From Bryobacter sp. (lineage in GTDB: Bacteria > Acidobacteriota > Terriglobia > Bryobacterales > Bryobacteraceae): DNA of 64,000 nucleotides. Below, piece after piece: positions 54,688 through 63,173 of this stretch. Positions within the stretch are counted from its first letter, which is position 1. Each line of letters opens with the position of its first letter. The position numbers and the translations under genes are program-made. The notes beneath the pieces were generated by a model, which did not search any database, was not told where the DNA came from, and saw only the letters and a program-made list of their open reading frames with translations. The DNA is taken from positions 1 through 64,000 of the forward strand of contig JALHNH010000001.1 in the NCBI GenBank assembly GCA_022843625.1, read 5' to 3'.

Positions 54688-55785
54688 CTAGAAGAGGCTG
54701 ACTTGTTCGGCTTGGGCCAATTGTTTCTTGCGTGTGCCTGCGGTGCGGAGCCAATAGAGCTCGTTTTCGCAGTCTTCCCGGCACTTGTTGTGGCCCTGAG
54801 CTTCTGCGTGATCGCGCAAGGATTCGTAGAGCCAGATGGCCTCTGCTACGCGGTGGTTTACGCGGAAGAAGGCTCCGGCACGACGAGCAAGGCGTTCTGC
54901 CAGTAGCCAGTTGCGGGTGAAGAGTTGTGGGAGCAGGTCTTCGAATTCGTAGGTGGAGAAGGGCAGAGGCTGGTCTTCTAGGGTGGGGATCTGAGGGATT
55001 AGCGCGGCGGCTCTTGCAATCGGATCGATTTGTGTTGGTGTGCCCGGTTGCGGAGGAATCTCTATTCCCCCACTACTGTTGAGGACGATCATTGAGGCGT
55101 TGAGCGGAACTTCGAGCGGTGGGCCCTCATAGCCTTCGAGGATCCAGAGCGTGCGGCCTTGGGGTTGCACGACAGATACGGCAGCGTCACGCAAGGCAAT
55201 GGCCTGGTGGCTTGCGTTGATGTGTTCGACAGATTCAAAGTAGGGAGACGCGAGATGCTTGAATTCGTTTGCCACTTGCAGCCGAGTGGATGGGCAGGGG
55301 CACGAGAGCGTTGTGGTGGAGGCGTTGTCGATGAGTTGTTCGAAGAGTTGCTCGCGCAGGGCGGGTGCTAGAAGCTGCGTCGTTGGATTGCTTGTGTACT
55401 CGATCTGCAGCCAACGCAGAATCCATTGGTTGAGTGCCCGGATCGAATGTGGTTCTTGTGCGACTCTTGCCTGTTTGAAGAGTGGAGGTAAGGCGATGGG
55501 GTTGAGAAGGCAGACGCCGATCGAGCCAGCCTGACTTGCTTCGATCCTGCTCAATAGAGGGGCCCACAACAAGCGAGGTGGAAGCTTCAAACCTTCGATG
55601 AGTGAAGAATGCAGGACGAGTACGAGTGGATCTTCTGAGTCTGCAGCTTCCGCAAGGTCTTCCTGAAAAGAGGAAGGCTCCGTTGAGACCCAGGCTAGAT
55701 CGAGGTTGCGGATTCTGGATAGCCGCAGTCTTGCTTCAGCCGCGAACGATTCGTGGCTGCCTGGATAAAGAACCGTAAGCTGCAT
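54688..55785 (-). CDS. Unknown 365-residue protein with TIR-like N-terminus
   Basis: No family could be named with confidence. Residues 1-130 alternate strand and helix: 'LTVLYPGSHESFAAEARLRL', 'DLAWVST', 'LVLVLHSSLIEGLKLPPRLLWAPLLSRIE', 'GSIGVCLLNPIALPPLF', and 'ALNQWILRWL'. This resembles the D-loop/LxxSxx/W...xLxR order of TIR or SEFIR domains. The last 80 residues look like TPR-type helices ('LLAERLARRAGAFFRVNHRVAEAIWLYESLRDHA'). The gene sits between two sugar-acid dehydratase genes with gaps of 3 and 23 bases, so it is co-transcribed with metabolic genes. Confidence 0.5.
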   Translation of the reverse strand: MQLTVLYPGSHESFAAEARLRLSRIRNLDLAWVSTEPSSFQEDLAEAADSEDPLVLVLHSSLIEGLKLPPRLLWAPLLSRIEASQAGSIGVCLLNPIALPPLFKQARVAQEPHSIRALNQWILRWLQIEYTSNPTTQLLAPALREQLFEQLIDNASTTTLSCPCPSTRLQVANEFKHLASPYFESVEHINASHQAIALRDAAVSVVQPQGRTLWILEGYEGPPLEVPLNASMIVLNSSGGIEIPPQPGTPTQIDPIARAAALIPQIPTLEDQPLPFSTYEFEDLLPQLFTRNWLLAERLARRAGAFFRVNHRVAEAIWLYESLRDHAEAQGHNKCREDCENELYWLRTAGTRKKQLAQAEQVSLF

Positions 55786-55788
55786 GGA

Positions 55789-57105
55789 CTACCAGCGCGG
55801 GAGAACTCGCTTCCAGTTTGGATCGACGTGTTTCTGCATTTCTGCTTCGTCGTCGCGCTTGCGGAAGGGGAGTTTGTTGTAGCGTTCAACGCCACGGGCT
55901 ACCTGATCGTAATCGAGCGTGACGCCCAAGCCGGGTTTGTCGGTGATGGGCACGGTGCCGTTGGTGAACTTGACTCGCCCGCCAACGATGACTTCGTCGA
56001 TCTCGGTTTGCCACGGGTAGTGTGTGTCGCAGGCGTGGGTGAGATGAGGAGAAGCGCAGGCCGCGTGGGCCATGGTCATCATGCTGACGCCGAGGTGGTT
56101 GTTAGAGTGCATCGAAAGGCCCATGCCCAGCACTTCGCAGAGTTCGCTCAGTTGCTTCTGTTTGCGGATGCCACCCCAATAGTGAGGGTCGCTGAGGATG
56201 ATCTGGACTGCATCAAGTTCTCGCGCTTGAGGCACGTGAGCGAAGCAGGTGGTTGCGACGTTGGAGGCGAAGAGGGTATTGACGCCTTCGGCCTTCAGGC
56301 GCTTTCGCACTTCGGCCATGCCCTCCATTGCAGCGCAGGGGTCTTCCAGGTAGCCGCCGCCGGAGAGTTCTTCGCGCAATGCCATGCCGACCTTCACGCT
56401 GGTGGCGACGCTCCAGGCACAATTAGGATCGATCCGGAGGGGATATTCAGGCCCAAAGGCTGCGCGCAACTGACGGATCGTTTCGATTTCTACTTCAGGA
56501 TCGAGAACGCCGCCCTTGAGTTTGATTTCATGAAAGCCGTATTCAGCGATGAACTGACGGCACTGCTCGACGATGGTTTCGGGGCTCAAGCACTCGCCGT
56601 ATTTGTCTTCGCGGGCGTCAGCGCCCATACCACCGCCACCGCCGTGTTTGTAGAAAAGATATGCAGAGAAAGGTGCCGCGTCGCGAGCACGGCCGCCAGC
56701 GAGATCGCAGAGAGGTTTGTTGACGGCCTGCCCGATTGCGTCCAGGCAGGCAACTTCGATTGCTGCGAAAGTACGGGTGGATTCGTCGAGAGGGTTCTCT
56801 CCCGGCACGAGCATTGTTTGCGACCGGGCGCCGCTTGGGTCCACCTTGCGGTCAGTCTCGCCGTGAAGGTCTTGCCAGAAGCGGGTGAGGTCAAACGGAT
56901 CCATGCCGACAACTCGGGATCGAATCGCTTCGAGCGCGGCAATAGGACGGTCGCCACCGTAAGTTTCGCTGATGCCAGTGATTCCGTCGGTGGTGATGAC
57001 TTCAACAATCGTACGAAGCGCGTAGGGAGCGTGGAGGCCATAGGAACTGCGTAATGGGCCATCCGCGATCGCCTGCGGGTGTAGGCGCAGTTCCTTGATC
57101 GTCAT
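55789..57105 (-). CDS. gudD: Glucarate dehydratase-like enolase-superfamily enzyme
   Basis: 438 residues. Enolase-superfamily capping domain, then the barrel with the catalytic lysine motif KLKGG (about residue 205), the metal ligands in IDPNCAW and YLEDPCAAM, the third carboxylate region ASNVATTCF, and the catalytic histidine in SMHSNNHLGVSMM. The order matches D-glucarate dehydratase, which makes 5-keto-4-deoxyglucarate. The residues that choose substrate cannot be judged here, so a related hexarate is possible. Three bases separate it from the unknown gene downstream. Confidence 0.87.
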   Translation of the reverse strand: MTIKELRLHPQAIADGPLRSSYGLHAPYALRTIVEVITTDGITGISETYGGDRPIAALEAIRSRVVGMDPFDLTRFWQDLHGETDRKVDPSGARSQTMLVPGENPLDESTRTFAAIEVACLDAIGQAVNKPLCDLAGGRARDAAPFSAYLFYKHGGGGGMGADAREDKYGECLSPETIVEQCRQFIAEYGFHEIKLKGGVLDPEVEIETIRQLRAAFGPEYPLRIDPNCAWSVATSVKVGMALREELSGGGYLEDPCAAMEGMAEVRKRLKAEGVNTLFASNVATTCFAHVPQARELDAVQIILSDPHYWGGIRKQKQLSELCEVLGMGLSMHSNNHLGVSMMTMAHAACASPHLTHACDTHYPWQTEIDEVIVGGRVKFTNGTVPITDKPGLGVTLDYDQVARGVERYNKLPFRKRDDEAEMQKHVDPNWKRVLPRW

Positions 57106-57121
57106 TGATTTGAGGGGTGGA

Positions 57122-57253
57122 CTACTTGCGTGCGCCGCGTTGAGGGGACTTCACTCGGCTCTGACGCAATTTCTTTTTCTTGCGACCGGGCTTGGAAATG
57201 ATGAATGTGCCGCTGCCGATGTATTCGGCGCTGTAGAGTTCTGCTTTTGCCAT
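57122..57253 (-). CDS. Small basic protein of unknown function
   Basis: 43 residues from the ATG at 57253: MAKAELYSAEYIGSGTFIIS, then a strongly basic tail (PGRKKKKLRQSRVKSPQRGARK). The N-terminal half reads like one beta hairpin and the rest like a nucleic-acid-binding tail. Charge pattern and length suggest a ribosomal or RNA-associated mini-protein; no family was recognised. It lies 16 bases upstream of the glucarate-dehydratase-like gene. A longer start at 57310 is possible but has no family support. Confidence 0.5.
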   Translation of the reverse strand: MAKAELYSAEYIGSGTFIISKPGRKKKKLRQSRVKSPQRGARK

Positions 57254-57318
57254 AAACCAATAGTTTAACCGATTCGTGGCCCCAAGCTCAAACCAAGTCA
57301 ACACTTTCATATCCTAGG

Positions 57319-58347
57319 ATGATGCAGCGGCTCGAAAGCCTTCAGGTGCTACGTGCCCTGGCGGCCATTGCGGTGGTTTTTTATCACACCTTCTATTCCC
57401 TGGTTAGCCACGGCGACAGCTGCTGGCTCTGCCAGAACGAGAGTTGGCGCAAGAGCATGATTTTTGGGGTCGATGTTTTCTTCGTCATCAGCGGCTTTAT
57501 TGTCTCGACTGTCGCTGAGCGAGAGACCAGTGCTAGCCGCTTTCTGGTGAAGCGGATCTGGAAGGTGGTTCCTCTTTACTACGCAGTTTCGATGATCGAG
57601 TATTGGTGGAAGACCTCGGACGGCATCCAACCATCGTGGGATCAAGTGTGGAGGAGCATGTTGTTTCTGCGCCAGCCCGGGGGCCCGGTGCTGATTCACG
57701 GTTGGACGCTTGTCTATGAAATGTGGTTTTATGGCGTGCTTACGCTGCTCTTGCTGTTTGGGTTAAGGCACATTGGCTGGTGGGGTTGTGCCGCAATGGT
57801 TGCGATGGGCCTTTATCAGTGGCCCCTGCTGCTGCTTTTTGCCGGTGGATGCGCGATTGGTGAGCTTGCTAAAAAAGTAACCTTGCCGCGCTGGGCCGGG
57901 GTTCTAATTCTCGGTTCGGGCATTGTGTGGTGGATGTTGCTGTCATGGCAAGGGTCGTTTTACCCGAGCAACTTCAACTGGGAGGCAGCCTTTGGCAATC
58001 ACCGTTGGCGGGTAGAGCGTTATGGCATCCCTGCCTTGCTCGTTGTGGCCGGCACGGTGATGCCCGTCTGGCGTTATGCGCGAATGCCCAGCATCCTGGT
58101 TTTTCTTGGTGATGCTTCGTATCCGATTTACATTTGCCAGCAGATTGGGCTTGTGTACGCAGGTGCCTATGTCGAGCGCGTGAGCGGAATTCCTTACGCA
58201 CTCATTACCACCGCACTTTGCGTGGCCATCGGGATTACCGTTCACGTTCTGTGGGAGCGCCCTTACGGACACGTCTGGCGCAAGCTTTATGATCTGGCCT
58301 GTTTACGAGCCGAAACATGCCGCGAAACGCCGGGCGCCACGTCCTGA
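57319..58347 (+). CDS. Acyltransferase family 3 (OafA/ExoZ-like) membrane protein
   Basis: 342 residues, about ten membrane helices. Family motifs: LESLQVLRALAAIAVVFYHTFYS at the start (R...H pair with the catalytic His), FGVDVFFVISGFIVS and a later FLVKRIWKVVPLYYAVS. It would acetylate or succinylate an envelope sugar. Two consecutive ATGs at 57319 and 57322 are equally likely starts. The C-terminal 20 codons overlap the CorA-like gene on the other strand by 61 bases. Confidence 0.9.
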   Translation: MMQRLESLQVLRALAAIAVVFYHTFYSLVSHGDSCWLCQNESWRKSMIFGVDVFFVISGFIVSTVAERETSASRFLVKRIWKVVPLYYAVSMIEYWWKTSDGIQPSWDQVWRSMLFLRQPGGPVLIHGWTLVYEMWFYGVLTLLLLFGLRHIGWWGCAAMVAMGLYQWPLLLLFAGGCAIGELAKKVTLPRWAGVLILGSGIVWWMLLSWQGSFYPSNFNWEAAFGNHRWRVERYGIPALLVVAGTVMPVWRYARMPSILVFLGDASYPIYICQQIGLVYAGAYVERVSGIPYALITTALCVAIGITVHVLWERPYGHVWRKLYDLACLRAETCRETPGATS

Positions 58348-59972
58348 CCTCCGCGGAGAACACTCCGGTAGTCCTGCCAGTTTCTTGAGAAGAGGAAGAA
58401 CGTAATGCCCAGAGCGAATAGGCAGAAGCCGAGAACGCCAATGATTGCGAGCCAGTAGAGCCAGGCCGTTCCCGCTGTTGGTTGGAAAAACATTTTCTCA
58501 AAATGGCTTGAGAAGTTCATACCGAAGAAACCTGTGACGACTGCACCTGCACCGAGAATGGTGGACACAAAGGCCAAACGGTTCACGGCCTGGGTATTTC
58601 TCGCCGTGTAGTATTCATGCAGGCTGTTATTGAGCTTGTCGATTTCGCGCTCCACTTCCACCTTCATGCTGGTGATGTCGTAGACGGCGCTGAGCATACG
58701 GAAATGCTCCGACTCTTCGTCCTTGTTGGCCAGTTCATCGAAGTGCCAGTAGTTGGAGAAAACCAGGAACTCGTAGCGCAGCAGGTTTGTGCGTTCGATG
58801 TTTTGCTCCGACAGCCTTGCGTCCTGAAAATCGACATAAAGCCGGCGTGAGACCAGAGCCACGCGTTCGGCGAAGTCCAGCAAGGTGGCACGGTAAAACA
58901 AAGCAATGATGGCCATCAGGTAGTAGCGGGAGTCGAACATGCGATGAATCAGGAAGCCCTCGCTCAACTGGTGATCGTCGCAGTCAAAAGTGCCAAAACA
59001 CATGGTTACGTTGGAGTAGCTTGTAAAGCCGTAAAGAGTGCCCTGGTGCGACCAGCGGCGGTACACCTGCTGTTCCATCAGGCGCTTGGTAAAGCCACGG
59101 GCGTAACGATAGTCGTCACCTATGTGGTCGACATAAAGTGCGCGGGAGAAAAGAATGTCATATTCCTCCGTTTTGTGAAAGTTTTCGGGCACGCTCTCAG
59201 GGTCAATCGCCATGTAAGAGTAAACAATTGCTCGTTCGTCGAGCACTGGTTCATATTCTCCGCGCCGGTAATCGGCGAAGTAGAGCAGGGAAGTGATGAG
59301 TTCTGAAACTGGCGGAAGGAAGCCAATCATGGCGCTATTTTCGAAGGTCGCTTCCACAACCTGCGTGCGGCCATATGGGGTTTCAACAGACAGAGTGACC
59401 CTCGAAGGGCAGCGGCCTTCCCGCAACTGCCTGCCCGAACTCGGGTAAACTTTGCGCATCATCTCGTTGATCCACAGAGCCTTGTTAACAGGGATGTCCG
59501 AGGCTTCGACCCCGATGGCCAGGATACCGATGCCATTGGCGAAGAGGAAGAGCCGGAGGTCTGTGACTTCGAGTTCGGCTTCGCGCTCGCGAAGGTCTTC
59601 TGCCATGAAGAAAAGTTTGTTCTCCGGCGACAGGGGGATTTGATAACAGCGCAGCAGCGCTTCTACTTCGTTATCGGAGGCTCCCACTCCGGCCGTGTCA
59701 AAGAAGATACGGCGCACAAAGGGATGGAAGAAGATCATGTCCTGATAAGCAGGCGATTCGAGATCGAACTGCGTATAGGATGCACGCTGCCAGCGGCCTA
59801 AATTTGCAACAATCGGAGAATCGGATACGTGGTTGCCGTTGATCCAGTCGTCGAGACCGTCAATCCAGTAGCGGCCATTCCAGATGTCGCCGTGATGTTG
59901 CAGCACTTCGCTTCTGTCCACCGCAAAGGAGAACAGAAAATACGTGTGCAGATCTTGGATTACTGGTTCCAC
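58287..59972 (-). CDS. CorA-like two-helix membrane protein with a large unfamiliar N-terminal domain
   Basis: 561 residues. The C-terminal part has a long helix (MKVEVEREIDKLNNSLHEYYTARNTQAVNRLAFVSTILGAGAVVTGFFGMNF) and a second helix (WLYWLAIIGVLGFCLFALGITFFLF), the CorA layout with the GMNF selectivity motif. The loop after GMNF lacks the usual MPE-type stretch and reads SSHFEKMFFQPTAG. The first 400 residues are not CorA-like in any recognisable way and contain 'FFMAEDLREREAELEVTDLRLFLFANGIGILAIGVE'. A Mg2+/divalent cation channel is likely but the family is divergent. Confidence 0.68.
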   Translation of the reverse strand: MEPVIQDLHTYFLFSFAVDRSEVLQHHGDIWNGRYWIDGLDDWINGNHVSDSPIVANLGRWQRASYTQFDLESPAYQDMIFFHPFVRRIFFDTAGVGASDNEVEALLRCYQIPLSPENKLFFMAEDLREREAELEVTDLRLFLFANGIGILAIGVEASDIPVNKALWINEMMRKVYPSSGRQLREGRCPSRVTLSVETPYGRTQVVEATFENSAMIGFLPPVSELITSLLYFADYRRGEYEPVLDERAIVYSYMAIDPESVPENFHKTEEYDILFSRALYVDHIGDDYRYARGFTKRLMEQQVYRRWSHQGTLYGFTSYSNVTMCFGTFDCDDHQLSEGFLIHRMFDSRYYLMAIIALFYRATLLDFAERVALVSRRLYVDFQDARLSEQNIERTNLLRYEFLVFSNYWHFDELANKDEESEHFRMLSAVYDITSMKVEVEREIDKLNNSLHEYYTARNTQAVNRLAFVSTILGAGAVVTGFFGMNFSSHFEKMFFQPTAGTAWLYWLAIIGVLGFCLFALGITFFLFSRNWQDYRSVLRGGQDVAPGVSRHVSARKQARS

Positions 59973-60001
59973 GGGGTCCGGTTTTTATACAATCACTAGT
60001 C

Positions 60002-61138
60002 ATGGGATCGACTGTCATTTCTGGTCAAAAGACTCGCCGTCAGTTTATTGTACTGGCAACGGCGCCGCTTGCCTCAAGCTATGCCCAGGAAAGGGAACTT
60101 TTTGACGGTAAGACGCTCAGCGGTTGGACCGTGGAGCAGGGCCCCCAAACGGCGTTCTACATGAGTGATGGTGCCGTAACTGTGCATCCAGGCGCGAATT
60201 TTCCGGCGTGGCTTCGCAGCCCGGAATCTTATGAGAATTTCGATTGGTCCGGGGAAGTTTTTCTCAAAGATTGGGCCAATGGCGGCCTTTATTTTTGTGC
60301 GCCTCAGCACGGGCCTCCCACCGAGTGCGGCTTCAAGCTTAATATTTTTCACAAGTTCGATCAGCCTGCTCTGAAAGAGAGTGTTGGTGCCATCTTCCCC
60401 GTTGTCGCGCCTTCGTCCGTTCATGTCAAAGGCAAGGGGGAGTGGAATCAGTTCCGGATTCGCCTCGATTGGCCTTCGCTGAAGGTGTGGTGGAACGGCA
60501 ATTTGATTCAGGATCTCAACCTCGATCAGAATGAAGAACTCCGTTACCGGCTTCGACGTGGCCATCTTGGAATTGAGAGCTTGAGCTATCCGTTACGGTA
60601 TCGGAATTTCAAGATCAACCGCTTGCCGGGTAAGGAATCCTGGGAGACGCTTTACGGTGGCCCGGCCGACATGGACAAATGGTTTGTCACCGAGAAGGCG
60701 AGTTGGGAAACTTTGGGCGAAGTCTTGCGTGCCGATGGATTGGGGTATCTGGTATCGAAGCAACGGTACCAGGATTTTGCATTTGAGTGCTATGTGCGGG
60801 CCAGCAAGTTTTCCAATGGTGGCATTTTGTTTCGAGGAGGCGATGATGCACGCGAGCCTCGCTATGAGATCCAGGTGCATGATGTGGAAGGTGCGGTCTA
60901 TCCAACTGGTTCGCTTTATGGCCTAGAACGTGCGAAGCCCTATCCGCGAATCCAGCCCGAAGAGTGGTTCCTCTTTCAGCTCTACGTGCAAGGCAAGCAG
61001 TGTGTTGTCCGTATCAACGGCGAAACGGTTGTGAATTGTCAGAAGCTGGATCGCACTACCCCGGGAACAATTCTCGTGCAGGCCCACCAAAAGGGAAGCT
61101 GGATCGAATACAAGGGGCTGAGAATCCACAAGCTCTAA
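60002..61138 (+). CDS. Secreted protein with two DUF1080-type domains
   Basis: 378 residues. The N-terminus has a KTRRQFIVLATAPLASSYAQ export signal (twin arginine). Domain one (about 30-210) reads ERELFDGKTLSGWTVEQG...GEWNQFRIRLDWPSLKVWWNGNLIQDL...RRGHLGIESLSYPLRYRNFKI. Domain two (about 215-378) repeats the fold: WETLYGGPADMDKWFVTEKASWETL...YQDFAFECYVRASKFSNGGILFRG...YEIQVHD...VVRINGETVVNCQ. The repeat suggests two sugar-binding sites or one catalytic plus one binding domain. It meets the propeller gene tail to tail (CTAA). Confidence 0.88.
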   Translation: MGSTVISGQKTRRQFIVLATAPLASSYAQERELFDGKTLSGWTVEQGPQTAFYMSDGAVTVHPGANFPAWLRSPESYENFDWSGEVFLKDWANGGLYFCAPQHGPPTECGFKLNIFHKFDQPALKESVGAIFPVVAPSSVHVKGKGEWNQFRIRLDWPSLKVWWNGNLIQDLNLDQNEELRYRLRRGHLGIESLSYPLRYRNFKINRLPGKESWETLYGGPADMDKWFVTEKASWETLGEVLRADGLGYLVSKQRYQDFAFECYVRASKFSNGGILFRGGDDAREPRYEIQVHDVEGAVYPTGSLYGLERAKPYPRIQPEEWFLFQLYVQGKQCVVRINGETVVNCQKLDRTTPGTILVQAHQKGSWIEYKGLRIHKL

Positions 61139-62343
61139 ACGAGTGCGCCGATATCGAGCAGATAGAGCTGCCGTCCGAGTCGTTCGTGGGTGGAGTCTAT
61201 GCAGACTTTCTTACCATCGGGCGAGAAGCGGGGATGCAGATCGGTGCGCCATTCGCCGGCATATTCGGCCGGGGATAGGAGATCGGCAATCGGGACCCGC
61301 TTGCCGCTGGATACTTCGTACAGGTACAAGTGCTGGAGACGATCCTTGTCGGGATACGTGTCATTGAGGATCCAGCGGTTGCCGGGGAGATAGGCGCAAT
61401 GTCCATTGACGGTCATGACGTCAGGTCCCACTACCTCCACCTTTTCAGACTTGTCCTGGTAGAGGAAGAATCTGTCTCTGCCTTCGATCGGGTGCCAGGC
61501 CCAGGCAAGAACACTTTGCGGATCGCGCCAGATGAAGTGCGAGGTTTTACCGTAGGGATCGAGGTTGTAGAGGTCCTGGCCGTCCTTGTTGGCGGTGAAC
61601 ATACGGGTGGAAAAGCTTTTACCTTCTTTGTCTCCTCTCCAGCGATGGAGGAAGATGAATCGCTCGCCGTTTGGTGAAAAGAGCAAGTGATTGAACCAGT
61701 GCTTTGCGCCCTTCGAATAGGGTTCGCGATTGGGAATTGCCACGGCGGTTGAGAACGGGATCAGGAGTTTCTGTTTTCCGCTTTTCATGTCTATCCGCCA
61801 GAGACCGGCGTCGTCGGGCACCAAGTTATTGGCATTCGGATCGGCGATGCCCGCATAACCATAACCGGGCCGACAATCGTTCAGGCGTCTGAAGTCTGGT
61901 GCTATTCCGTATTTGCCATCCGGACTCAGGTTATAAACCGGTGCAGGAATGGTCTGGGTTTTGCTGTTTGCGATGTCGTAGACGCGGCAGACAAATTGAT
62001 TGCCCACCCGATCGTTCCACATCAGCTTGGTTTTAGAGTTAGGCAACCACTGCAGCATCGAGCCCTGTTGCCAGTTCCAGGCTCGGGTTCGGCCAATTTC
62101 ACGCCAGCGGTCCTTCTCCTGCGTATCGATTATGCCAATGCGAATCTCGTCCTCGGCCGTAGGGGAGCGATGCTCGAAGGAGACCTGCTGGCCGAGGATA
62201 AATCGTCCGCTCGGATCGAACTGCAATTTGTCATAGTAACCAAACCAGTGGAAGCCGGGCTGGTTGGTGAGACGTCTGATTGGAGTTGGCTCGCCCTTAA
62301 GCGCTACCGTGGCAAGAAGCGAAATTATATGGCGACGATTCAT
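61135..62343 (-). CDS. Exported beta-propeller (TolB/oligogalacturonide-lyase-like) protein
   Basis: 402 residues with MNRRHIISLLATVALKG as a probable export signal. Repeated 'DPSGRFILG', 'SPDGKYGIAP', 'SPNGERFIFLHRW' and 'SPDGKKVCID' motifs mark a PD40/TolB-type seven-bladed propeller. Histidines in 'HWFNHLLFSPNGE', 'SHFIWRDP' and 'NGHCAYLPG' recall the oligogalacturonide lyase metal site, but an activity is not proved. It overlaps the anti-sigma gene by four bases, so it is part of that operon. Confidence 0.7.
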   Translation of the reverse strand: MNRRHIISLLATVALKGEPTPIRRLTNQPGFHWFGYYDKLQFDPSGRFILGQQVSFEHRSPTAEDEIRIGIIDTQEKDRWREIGRTRAWNWQQGSMLQWLPNSKTKLMWNDRVGNQFVCRVYDIANSKTQTIPAPVYNLSPDGKYGIAPDFRRLNDCRPGYGYAGIADPNANNLVPDDAGLWRIDMKSGKQKLLIPFSTAVAIPNREPYSKGAKHWFNHLLFSPNGERFIFLHRWRGDKEGKSFSTRMFTANKDGQDLYNLDPYGKTSHFIWRDPQSVLAWAWHPIEGRDRFFLYQDKSEKVEVVGPDVMTVNGHCAYLPGNRWILNDTYPDKDRLQHLYLYEVSSGKRVPIADLLSPAEYAGEWRTDLHPRFSPDGKKVCIDSTHERLGRQLYLLDIGALV

Positions 62344-63173
62344 TCTCCATAGAATACACGGGGCAGCTTGATAGCAGGGCCCAAGTCGAGCGCAGGCCAG
62401 TAGTCGCTTACAATTCGCGGGTCTCCCCTCAAAGCTCTATCTCTGTTGACTCCGGCTGGTGGCGGATAAAGTGATGCTAACCGATCGAATGCCTCAGCTC
62501 GTTTTTGAGGGTTGGACTCACGCCAGAGGCGATGCAGCAGTTGGAGTGGATCGTTTGTCGAGGCGATCAGGGTTCGACGGGGAATGGAGGGAGCCTGTCC
62601 CTTGACCAGGTCTACCTCATAGCCCTGACGAACAAGAGAGTCCTGCTTTTGGGCATTGACTCTAACCCATCCGGAAGTCACCGCTACTTTTCCGTTGCCC
62701 GAACCGTCCACGCTGACTTCGTAAGCGCAGCCGAGGTCATCGAGCTTTGCGGGAGGAGTTTGAACCTGAAATACATATGGATCGGCGATGATGAAGGCAT
62801 CGAATTTCCCTTCGAGCAATTCCATCAGTTGGCGTTCAGAGCTGGAAGCGAGGATGCGAAACCGGGAACCAGCCTCAAAGCGAACGCGCCCAATCTTTCC
62901 AACTTCGACTTCGGTTTTTTCAGAGAGGCTAATGACTCGATTCATCGTTACTAGCTTGCCGTTCATTGTCCAGTCAGAATCTGCATCTGGCCAAATTCTC
63001 CATGTCAGCAAGCAGCCGAGCGTTAGGGCTGCAGCAAACGCGTAGAACCATCGGGCAGGCTTTACAGGCTGTAGCGGTTTTTTAATGTGGCGGTATTTTC
63101 CGAGATGATCCTCCAGAGCCTTTTCTTCAGCGTCGCCCTCTCCACTGCGATCCCAAAGATAGTCTTCAGGCAT
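62340..63173 (-). CDS. FecR-like anti-sigma factor
   Basis: 277 residues. A short cytoplasmic N-terminus (MPEDYLWDRSGEGDAEEKALEDHLGKYRH) precedes one membrane helix (WFYAFAAALTLGCLLTWRIW, about 42-62) and a FecR domain (about 75-200; 'KTEVEVGKIGRVRFEAGSRFRIL', 'KVAVTSGWVRVNAQK', 'VRQGYEVDLVKGQ'). The ECF sigma gene lies upstream with an eight-base overlap, the standard arrangement for sigma/anti-sigma pairs. It would hold the sigma factor inactive until a periplasmic signal is sensed. Confidence 0.87.
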   Translation of the reverse strand: MPEDYLWDRSGEGDAEEKALEDHLGKYRHIKKPLQPVKPARWFYAFAAALTLGCLLTWRIWPDADSDWTMNGKLVTMNRVISLSEKTEVEVGKIGRVRFEAGSRFRILASSSERQLMELLEGKFDAFIIADPYVFQVQTPPAKLDDLGCAYEVSVDGSGNGKVAVTSGWVRVNAQKQDSLVRQGYEVDLVKGQAPSIPRRTLIASTNDPLQLLHRLWRESNPQKRAEAFDRLASLYPPPAGVNRDRALRGDPRIVSDYWPALDLGPAIKLPRVFYGE

